Shown in pieces: positions 56,363-64,000 of a DNA stretch of 64,000 nt; within the stretch, counting starts at the first letter, position 1, and every line of letters starts with the position of its first letter. A program made the translations under genes and the position numbers. The notes beneath the pieces were generated by a model, which was not told the origin of the DNA, did not search any database, and saw nothing but the letters and a program-made list of their open reading frames with translations. The stretch is from Rosa chinensis (taxonomy: Eukaryota; Streptophyta; Magnoliopsida; Rosales; Rosaceae). The DNA lies in NCBI RefSeq assembly GCF_002994745.2, contig NW_020126836.1:1-64000 (forward strand). Reading direction: 5' to 3'.

Positions 56363-57442
56363 TCATCCAAAGGCTCTACGTGAAGCCTTATCAAATAACC
56401 TCACCATTGCCTTCGTGTATGAATGCCTGCTTGAATATGTCGGGTCACCTTTATTTTCTTCATTCAACATCTTCAAAGAGTATTCTTTCTTCACTTTAGG
56501 TTCCTTCCAAACCCTCAGAAATCGGACTTCTTCTCTTAGTTCCTTGTCCTTATGCCCCACCATGCCCTTAGTGATGTCACTATGCTCAAAGACTTGAAAT
56601 GTTACCCTTTCTCCAAGGACTTCCATAGTCAACGTTCCCTTGTAGACATTGATGTTTGTGTGAGCAGTTGCCATGAAGGGACGCCCTAAAATAAAAGGCA
56701 ATGATGTAGGACTTGATGTCTCCTCCATGTCAATCACAAAGAAGTCAGCAGGCAAGACCAATCCATCCACCCTTACTAAAACATCTTCAATTACTCCTAA
56801 AGGATGAACAGATGAGCGATCTGCAAGCTCAATCACCACATAGGTCCTCTTTAGTGTACCTAAATTAAGAGCTGAAAACACAGAGAAGGGCATTAAATTT
56901 ATAGAAGCTCCTAAATCTAGTAAAGCCTTATCAAACCTCTTTTCACCAATTCTGCATGGAATGGTGAATTGTCCGGGGTCCTTGAGCTTAGGTGGAAGCC
57001 TTCGTTGAAGAATACTTGACACCTCCTCACTAAGAGCTACTACTTCATTCCCCTTGAACTTCCGCTTTTTGGTGCATAAGTTCTTCAATAATTTAGCGTA
57101 ATTAGGAACTTGCTTGATGGCCTCAAGAAGAGGTATGTTTACTTCAACCTTCTTGAATGTCTCCAAGATATCTTTCTCACTTTCATCCTTCTTAGATTGA
57201 GCAAATCTATTTGGAAAAGGCATGGGAGTAGAGTAGTTAGCAATAGCTGAATTTGACAAGTTAGAATCATTACCTTTCGGTTTCAGTTGTTGCTCAGGGT
57301 TAGGTGATGCCTTCAACTCCTTCTTGGACGTGGCTGGGTCCTTTTCTTCTTCCTCAACGTCCATGTGGACATCCTTTTGGGCTTTTGGGGCGTCTCCAAG
57401 GGTCTTGCCACTTCTAGTGGTGATAGCTTGGGCAGTTTCGAA
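56363..57442 (-). pseudogene. Retropepsin-like protease domain following gag
   Basis: The open frame runs from just after the TGA. It contains the leader LETFKKVEVNIPLLEAIK, then SSILQRRLPPKLKDPGQFT and ALLDLGASINLMPFSVF with an intact D-L-G-A active-site motif. ELADRSSVHPLGVIEDVLV, LPADFFVIDMEE and LPFILGRPFMATA follow. All core protease blocks are present. The protein ends 50 residues later with KASRRAFG and has no RT behind it. It is closely related to the decayed protease at 1253-2251/7813-8213. Confidence 0.88.
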
Positions 57443-58393
57443 TCATCCTTTTGGATTTGGAACAGTTTGACTTGGGAGCTTTCTTTGCTCATGGAATTTG
57501 TTCATGGCACCTATCATTTGACCCATCTGCTTCTTTAACTCCTCCACATCCTTGCTCATGGTGTTCATCTGGATCGAAGTATTCTGTTGAGTCTGTAATA
57601 AGGATTGAGTAGAAGTAATCAAAGTTTTAATAATCTCATCATAATTAGTAGCATTATTAGAACTTTGAGAATTATTAAAAGGGGAAGAGTTAGGAAAAGC
57701 CTGAGGCTTCTGATAAAAGCCTGGTGGTCCACGATTGAAGTTCTGAGCTTGAGGAGGTCCTTGCACATTGTCATTATTCCTCCACCTAAAGTTAGGATGA
57801 TCCCTAAGTCCAGCATTATAGGTGTTGGAGAATGGATCGTATTTTTGTCCTCCTTGGCCTCCTTGAAAGCCTATAGCGTTAGCTTGCTCCCATTCTTCAC
57901 CTCCCATGAGTTGTGGGCATTGATCAGTCGCATGTCCTTGCATGGAGCATACACCACATGCCATGGCCATTCCTTGTCCCTTTGTTGTCAAGACCTGAGA
58001 CACAAGTGAAGTAAGCTTATTAATTTTATCTTTAAGATGGCTATTAGTACTTACCTCGTTGACTTTTGTACGTGTAGAGCTTAAGACATCATATTGTTGA
58101 GCTGTGAGGGCTCTATTCTCAAGCAATTCCTTAGCAGCCGCAGGTGACTTGTCGATGAATGATCCTCCACTAGCTGCATCAAGCATTTGTCTCTCTAGAG
58201 GCGTGAGACCTTCATAAAAGTATTGGAGCAAGTTCTCCTCCTTCATCCTATGTTGAGGACATTGCACCAAAAGTGCCTTATACCTTTCATAATATGCATG
58301 GAATGACTCATAATGTGCTTGCTGAATACCTATGATCTTCTTCCGAAGCACTATCACACGTGAGGCAGGGCAATACTTCCGAAGCACTATCAC
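57443..58393 (-). pseudogene. Gag C-terminal part with CCHC zinc knuckle
   Basis: Repeats the gag core end (HYESFHAYYERYKALLVQCP, then EGLTPLERQMLDAASGGSF), then CGVCSMQGHATDQC, a complete CX2CX4HX4C zinc knuckle for RNA binding. DPFSNTYNAGLRDHPNFRW and a Gln/Asn-rich tail follow. It ends in a single TGA (57443-57445). The same frame continues open as FETAQAITTRSGK into protease, so gag and protease are separated by one stop codon only. Confidence 0.88.
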
Positions 58394-58690
58394 ACGTGAT
58401 CATATTGTTGAGCTGTGAGGGCTCTATTCTCAAGCAATTCCTTAGCAGCCGCAGGTGACTTGTCGATGAATGATCCTCCACTAGCTGCATCAAGCATTTG
58501 TCTCTCTAGAGGCGTGAGACCTTCATAAAAGTATTGGAGCAAGTTCTCCTCCTTCATCCCATGTTGAGGACATTGCACCAAAAGTGCCTTATATATACCT
58601 TTCATAATATGCATGGAATGACTCATAATGTGCTTGCTGAATACCTGTGATCTTCTTCCGAAGCACTATCACACGTGAGGCAGGGCAATA
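58090..58690. repeat. Tandem duplication of about 300 bp inside gag
   Basis: Copy one runs from about 58090 to 58400 and copy two from 58401 to about 58690. Both start CATATTGTTGAGCTGTGAGG and end with the CGAAGCACTATCACACGTGA block, which is repeated once more at the junction (58378-58398). The copies are almost identical apart from the 4-bp TATA expansion and a few substitutions, so the duplication is recent. Confidence 0.92.
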
Positions 58691-59317
58691 CTTATCCAAG
58701 AATGCCCTAGTCAACGCCTCCCAAGTGTCGATGTGTCTAGAAGGCAGCTCATATAGCCAATCTTTTGCTCGATCCATAAGTGAGAAAGGGAATGCCTTGA
58801 GCTTTAAAATCTGCAAATCTGCTTCGTTGGGCCACATGCTCACACAAACAAATTGAAACTCCTTCAAATGTTTGTTAGGATTTTCACTAGAGAGACCATG
58901 GAACGTTGGAAGCCTATGGAGAAGACTTGATTTCAATTCAAACTCTGCTTCCTTTCCCTCTGCAGCTGCAGGATAGGTGATGCATGTTGGGATGGTGTTT
59001 CCTGCATTGGTGGATGAGAGTTGCCTTATACTTGCCATTGGTTCTTGCTCTTCTTCCTCAAAATGTTGAGGTGAATTTGGTGGTGGAATTTCTACTTCAA
59101 TGTCTTCAAGTTCCTTAGTGATGTCTTGGATTTGCACTTGTGACGTTTGTCCATGTTCGTTCTTCCTTAATTTCAAGTTCTTCTCTAGCTCGTTATCAAG
59201 AGGTATCAAGGCTCCTTGAGGATTGTTTCGTGTATGCATACAAAGTTCCTTCAACGGGAAGAGATAAGATGAAGTTAGTAAGAAGTAATGGAATGAAACA
59301 CAAGTATAATAAGACAA
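58589..59317 (-). pseudogene. Gag N-terminal part
   Basis: Starts, after an upstream leader frame, at MHTRNNPQGALIPLDNELEK and carries the retrotransposon gag core: LLHRLPTFHGLSSENPNKHL, then FPFSLMDRAKDWLYELPSRH, ALTRAFLDKYCPAS and HYESFHAYYERY. Gag forms the particle shell around element RNA. The frame breaks at about 58590, where the duplicated segment carries a 4-bp TATA expansion (GCCTTATATATACC versus GCCTTATACC). The second part continues in another frame. Confidence 0.88.
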
Positions 59318-59427
59318 TGAATTTCAAGAAAAGCACTATCTTAAGTTAGATTACCCGTTGGTTTATGTGAAGAGAAAAAGTTCGAGATTAAGTTTGAATC
59401 AAGGTTTGGACGTGCGGCCCAAGATGT

Positions 59428-60143
59428 TTCAAATGTTAATAATTCACTTCCTCTGGAAGAAAATCTACTGTCTCTACGGTGTCCAGCATACAATCATCAC
59501 AGACAACGGCACACAGTTCAATAACAAGGAACTCATCTCTTTCACCGCCAACCTGGGTACCAAGATGCATTTTGCATCTGTCGCTCACCCCCAAACCAAC
59601 GGCCAGGTCGAAGCAGCAAACAAGATAATTAAGAAGCTGCTAAAGAAGAAACTCAACAAGGCCAAGGGTTTGTGGGCGGAGAAACTCCCGGAAGTTCTAT
59701 GGGCCATCAGGACGACCCCAACTTCCGCCACTGGTGAAACTCTCTTTTGTATGATGTTCGGAACTGAGGTCGTCCTGCCTATCGAGGTAACTCAACCAAC
59801 CGCTAGGGTTGAAGGCTACTGCCCAGAGACCAACAGCGATGGCATCAACCTTGACAGGGATCTCCTAGAGGAAAAACGACACAAAGCCCATCTGCACAAC
59901 CTGCAAAACAAGCAGCGGGTATTGCGTTTCTACAACGCTAGGGTCAAAGCCCGCAACCTCCAACTGGGGCACTGGGTAATGAAGGAAGTCATACCACCGC
60001 CAACAAAACTCCGCCCAACTTGGGAAGGTCCATACAAAATTGTAGAAGTCGTTAGCCCAGGCACCTTCTACTTAATGGACAAGGATGGCGTCACAACGAC
60101 CCACCCTTGGTATACCGAACACTTTCGGTATTACTACAAATAG
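59428..60143 (+). pseudogene. Ty3/gypsy integrase C-terminal part (Tat-like), 5' truncated
   Basis: Reads YGVQHTIITDNGTQFNNKEL (second catalytic Asp), then FASVAHPQTNGQVEAANKII (catalytic Glu), LWAIRTTPTSATGETLFCMM and the C-terminal GHWVMKEVIPPPTKLRPTWE with GPYKIVEV, the GPY/F-type module. The zinc-finger domain and first catalytic residue are missing, because the frame before 59428 belongs to flanking sequence. Integrase would insert element DNA into the genome. Start ATGs upstream are not its own. Confidence 0.9.
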
Positions 60144-60575
60144 TCATGCCGCTACCCAAGAGCATATTGACTTAGCTAAATTTTTGTTCAATATTTAGCT
60201 AAGGGAAGCTACCCAATGGGTACGACCCCGCTTTTGTAAACGCTGATCAGTCAGCTATCAAAGACACGAGGAATTATTTAAACCATTGTTACCAAGTCTA
60301 GCACTAGGGGCAACTGGCAACGTCAGTCAGCGGACCACGTCCGCTACATGGTGCACTTGGACCAATCTTAATTCCTTTAATGTTTCATTGATTGGTAAAA
60401 GCAAAACTTAGTCAAAGCTCTAGTGGTACAGACATCATATAAAAATATAAATAAAAAAAAAACCAAATTCTGAAATTTCATATATTTAGGGCTGGGACTC
60501 CCCACCCAAAAGAGTTCATTACATCAAACAATTACTCCTCAGTGGCTACAAAAAAAGAAAGATAACTTCCATCTT
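60144..60575 (+). other. Tat element post-integrase non-coding stretch
   Basis: Contains GGAAGCTACCCAATGGGTAC, short A-rich runs and GGCTGGGACTCCCCACCC. No gene. It separates the plus-strand integrase from the antisense ORF. Confidence 0.55.
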
Positions 60576-62050
60576 TCAAGGGTTGGCTCGGCTGCCTTCG
60601 GCATCTCCACCTTCGGCTTGCGGCAACGGATGTAGGCGGCTTGTTTGGTCAGATCCGCGGGCAGTGGGACTTGGAGTCTCTATTGTACCATCCGCCCGGG
60701 TATGGGCCGCTAAGAACCCAGTACGGGACACCTCCGACTGGGTAGGAGGAGTCCGCTGGGAATCATCCGCCGGGTATGCGCCACTTTCCCCACTACCCGA
60801 GCAGGCACCATCAACCTGAGCGGGGGTAGTACCCTTTGCCGGCGGAGCATCCTTAGTTGGCGGCACGATCGGCATGGACGCCTTCGCCCAGTCAATGGCG
60901 CCTTTCTGCTCCAGCATCTCCACATTGGCAAGGGCACCAGCCTTCGCAACCTCAATCAGCGCCTTCTTATATTCCGCCGACTGCTTGAATGACTCCACAA
61001 CGGCGGCAGTAGCACGGCTCCCCTCAGCATCCAGGCGAGCAACTTCACCCTCCAACCGTTTAACCTCGACTTCACCCTAAACCGTTTAACCTCGGCCACC
61101 CGATCTTGCAGCAGGGACATATCTTGCTTCAGCTTGGAGAATTGATTGTTCCTCTCCAGGTCCCACTCAATGGTGACGGCCAACTTGCCACGGGCATCCC
61201 CTGCATCACAGTTGACCTTTGTCAGGCGTCGCTCCACGTCCGCCAACCTGTCCTGGGTCTCCCCAAACTCCCTCTGAAGACCCGTCACCTCCTCCCTGAG
61301 CTCCCGCTCAACCCGAGGCTATTTCGACGCCGCCAAAAACATCTCGTGCAGTCCAACATAGATATGCCCAAACGCCGTGCTGAAGGGCGTCAGCGGCGGT
61401 CGAGCGTACAATCCCTTCCAGGCCGCCGAACCCGAGCCGCTCACAGAGGTGGTAAAGAAACTCCCGCTCACCGTCATTTAAGAACTCGGCATACTCGGCA
61501 AAGGAGTCTAGGTCGCTCGCGGGCACCTCTCTCGCCAAGACTGCAAGAGCCTTGGGCGGAGCCTGTCGTGCCTTCTTCTACTGGTGAGCGCCAGTGATCT
61601 CCACGTCATCCTCCTTTTCCCCACCAGAGTCATTTTGACCGCGTTTTCGCTAAAGCACTCGTGTGCTTCCAGCGGGAGCAGGCCTCGATCCCCTCATCGG
61701 CGGCTCCAACCCCGCAATGGTGACGGCCTCCGCTGGGCGCACTGTTTTCTCCTTGTGTACCTCGCGCAGGGTGGCAGGCGCCCTCTCTTTCTGCGGCACC
61801 ACCTCACTAACTGCACCAGTCCCCGCCTGAACGGCAGGCAGGCGGTCACCACCAAGATGGGAGTGGTGCGGCATGGATAGCACCACAGGAACCTCGGACG
61901 GGCTTAGCGCCAGCGTTTCTGGGTTCACAACCGTCTGCTGAGCCACCAGCCCGGAAGCATACATGGTCTCCATGAAGTTGTTGATCTCAGCACGGTCCAT
62001 GGCTTTGGCAAAGGCGTCACGACTCGCTTTGTTACCCGGCGGAGTTTCTA

Positions 62051-62083
<33 letters not shown>

Positions 62084-63276
62084 AACAAACCAGTTAGCCT
62101 GGGACAATCTGATCAAAGGTGCGGTATGGCCGAGATTGCTTACCAACGGCACGAGTCAGTTGTTGATCGACCAACAACTCCCAGCCTGTAAGGAGACGAA
62201 AATCCAGCAAGTTACGATTCGCCAGCAACCTCTGATACGTGCCACGCGGCACTCTTCTTCGTGAGTCAGGTTATAGCGCAACCCCGCTGCACAAAAAAGG
62301 TAATTGTCAATACAGAATACAAGGCTATATATAAAAAAAAATTAAAAAAAAAAAAAACCCGCCAGTCATGTTCAGCGGAGACCGACAAACAACCTCGGAT
62401 AGGCTGAAACTCCGACTTAATCCTAAACGTCGGCTCCCCCTCGTTGGACCCCGCTTGGTATTCCCACCCCGTCATGGCAACACAGAAGGTCTCCCGCCAG
62501 TAAGACATGGAATCTCTCAGGTTCTCGATCAGCTTGGGCACTCCCTGGCGGCGACTCAAGTTTACCTGCCCTCTGCAACCTTGGCGCTTCACATACACCA
62601 GTTCCTAGAAGTGCCGCACCTCCGCCACAGTTGGTCCCTCGCAACCCGACAACCGCCATAGTGAGTTCAGCGCTAGCATCAACTGCCACATGTTGGGGCA
62701 GATTTGCCCAAAAGCAACGCCAAACTCGCACACCAAAATTTGAAGGTTTGGCACCAACGGGAAGGTCACTCCCTGGCGGAATATCGCCTCATGCACGGCG
62801 GCAAACCCCGCTGGAAGAATCGAGGCCTTCTCGTCTACCGTCGGCGGACGCAGCTTCACTACGGCTGGCAACCGGAACATCCGCTTCAGCCAGTTGATCG
62901 CGACAATAGTCATCCTACCTCCTGCCTCATCAACAGGGGTGTCATCCTAGAGGACCCACGCTGACTCAACATCCTCCCTCGCCACCTCTCCCCCGTCAGC
63001 AAAACCACTGGCAGCACTATTACTTGCCAACCGCTCATCACGCATATTTTGGGCAGCGGCAGCCTCCCCTGCCCTAGAACTCTCAGGACGCGAAGCACGA
63101 CCCATGGCTACTTCCCAGGGTATGGTTTGTAGCGGCTCAACCTCTAGCGGTTCTGGCAGTGAGGTTCCTGCATGGGCAGACAGACACAACGAGTTAATAA
63201 AAATTCTATCCGCCGCGCTGAACGACACTTCAGACCCGGAGTCCTCACTGCTTGAAATCTCTATGATGTTGGCCAT
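60576..63276 (-). pseudogene. Large antisense ORF (aORF-type) of a Tat gypsy element, spliced and disrupted
   Basis: A minus-strand coding unit behind integrase. It starts MANIIEISSSEDSGSEVSFS at 63276. One frame continues to about 62350 through two in-frame TAGs (62947 and 62605), reading FPLVPNLQILVCEFGVAFGQ, then ICPNMWQLMLALNSLW and SMSYWRETFCVAMTGWEYQ. A candidate intron ends at TTTTTTGTGCAG (about 62284). The next exon reads LTHEEECRVAR, then, with one frameshift, a LLDFRLLTGWELLVDQQLTR stretch up to G|GTAAGC (about 62143). A second intron ends in a long poly-T plus GTAG (62048). Then 62046-60576 encode AFAKAMDRAEINNFMETMYA, a Pro/Ala linker, SFAEYAEFLNDGEREFLYHL, a coiled-coil region (QREFGETQDRLADVERRLTK) and a low-complexity tail. 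Antisense extra ORFs here are known in the Tat lineage; their function is unknown. Confidence 0.7.
62048..62143 (-). other. Candidate intron of the antisense ORF, with a 33-nt poly-T tract
   Basis: On the minus strand: donor G|GTAAGC, an interior without coding sense, a T run (plus-strand A run at about 62051-62083) and acceptor GTAG. Removing it joins two stretches that both look like the same protein family. A second candidate intron (about 62285-62355) has TTTTTTTTTTTTTT and ends TTTTTTGTGCAG. Confidence 0.6.
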
Positions 63277-64000
63277 CCCAAACCCTAAAACCCAAATCAG
63301 TCAGCTCACACAAGATCTAACCTATCCCTATATCAGTTATACCCAAGAACATCAAGAACAGTCACCCAGAAAATGCCAAAACAAGAACAAACACATACTC
63401 AACCCAGATTCGACCATCTAGCAAATCCCTAAGCCCTAACTCTGTGAAACACCATAACTCAGACCCAAGACTCAACTTACACCCTCAGAACACATCGGGG
63501 AAGAATAGATCACACACAAAAAAAGACCCAAACCCAAGAAACCGGCCATGGCAAAAATCCAATGAAACAGGGATGAGGTTCTGGATTACCAACCTCAAAG
63601 ATGAAATCTCGGGTGAGATCGTGAACACCTGTCTTTGATGCAGGAAATCGTCGTCCTTCCAAGTGTGATAACCCCACGAAATCGCTGCAGTTTCCTTCTC
63701 GAGTCTCAGACGAACAGAGCTTGAAGACGATGAGTGGAGTTTGAAGCTTTGGCAAAGTGTCAAATCTTGCTAAGTTCCCCCCCCCCCCCCCTTTATGTCA
63801 ACGTCAAACAATTCTAGGCCGTCCACTAAAAAACGACATCACGTACCAACCGTACACGTGTCTCACGACTCCACTTACTCTCCGGATTAACCGAGGCGTC
63901 GCCTCGGTTACAAAATCCATCATTACTCCCATTAATGGTGAGGAGACGGCTAGGCTGAGGAGACACGCCTCCACACGCTAACCCTTTATAGGTTACCCAC
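63277..64000. other. Upstream region of the antisense ORF / 3' end of the Tat element
   Basis: No protein recognised. A poly-C run lies at 63777-63791. At 63980-63990 the minus strand has CCTATAAAGGG, which could be the TATA box of an LTR or of the antisense transcript. GAGGCGTCGCCTCGG (63891-63905) is a short perfect dyad. Because the window ends here, the LTR cannot be verified. Confidence 0.4.

Larger units (their letters stand above)
56280..59330 (-). mobile_element. Gypsy gag-protease element lacking RT, RNase H and integrase
   Basis: The minus strand carries gag (59317 to 57443) and protease (57442 to 56363). It then runs directly into AGCGCTCGTTGGGAGGCAAC (about 56290-56330), a conserved stretch that in related plant gypsy elements follows the end of pol. 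RT and integrase are thus cleanly absent. 55801-56280 looks like 3' non-coding sequence. The right end (about 59428) is cut by another element, and both LTRs are missing. Confidence 0.75.

Noticed and set aside
57605..58009. 134-codon plus-strand frame
   Set aside because: Antisense to a clear gag with a zinc knuckle.
61106..61597. 163-codon plus-strand frame opposite the Tat antisense ORF
   Set aside because: The minus strand reads as the known type of antisense protein with a coiled coil; this frame has only basic low-complexity sequence.

Overview
The window looks like nuclear DNA from a flowering plant, most likely a eudicot, in a repeat-rich, gene-poor tract. The evidence is a plant family-1 UDP-glycosyltransferase, plant-type Ty3/gypsy proteins, plant LINE RNase H domains, CACTA, PIF/Harbinger, Mutator-like and Helitron remains, and intron-like signals. 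Some repeat styles recall Rosaceae, but I cannot name the genus. No bacterial operons, rRNA, tRNA genes or CRISPR arrays are seen.

Layout. (1) 1-9290: a decayed Ty3/gypsy element on the minus strand. It is split inside its protease by a younger element that carries no recognisable gag-pol (2257-7812, target duplication GCTTT). (2) 9404-9550: an orphan copy of a UGT promoter. (3) 10022-13212: a long LTR-like unit with no coding capacity. (4) 15911-16664: a TIR element. (5) 16850-17215: an RNase H fragment. (6) 17301-18766: the only substantial host gene, a UGT92A-like glycosyltransferase on the minus strand, nearly complete but with a one-base frameshift. (7) 21442-22750: a 1.3-kb palindromic Mutator-like MITE. 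(8) 22880-23460: a possible spliced secreted-protein fragment next to a CACTA end. (9) 24233-28326: a CACTA-like element hosting a Tourist-type MITE and a 5'-truncated LINE. (10) 28657-29737: a UGT pseudogene cut off by an LTR fragment. (11) 32270-36216: an element of the 2257-7812 kind, interrupted by a complete long LTR-like unit (32872-35620). (12) 36697-38926: a second long LTR-like family with perfect target duplications and an array of about ten hairpins. (13) 39681-43841: a Helitron helicase scrap followed by two long LTRs head to head. (14) 43842-48025: a CACTA end with a subterminal repeat array, interrupted by a third long LTR family (45264-47772). (15) 48026-55800: an LTR element whose left LTR contains a PIF/Harbinger element. 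(16) 56280-59330: a gypsy gag-protease element without RT or integrase. (17) 59428-63276: the 3' end of a Tat-type gypsy element, with integrase on the plus strand and a large, apparently spliced antisense ORF.

How it fits together. The host signal is a small UGT92A-like cluster, all on the minus strand: one nearly complete copy, one truncated pseudogene and one promoter without a gene. Transposons dismantled the other copies. Nested insertions with intact target duplications give a relative chronology.

The most unusual pattern is in the long LTR-like families. They carry arrays of hairpins whose stem sequences differ from repeat to repeat while base pairing and loop sequence are kept. Coordinates were read by eye; frameshifts and family names without a search are stated as inference.
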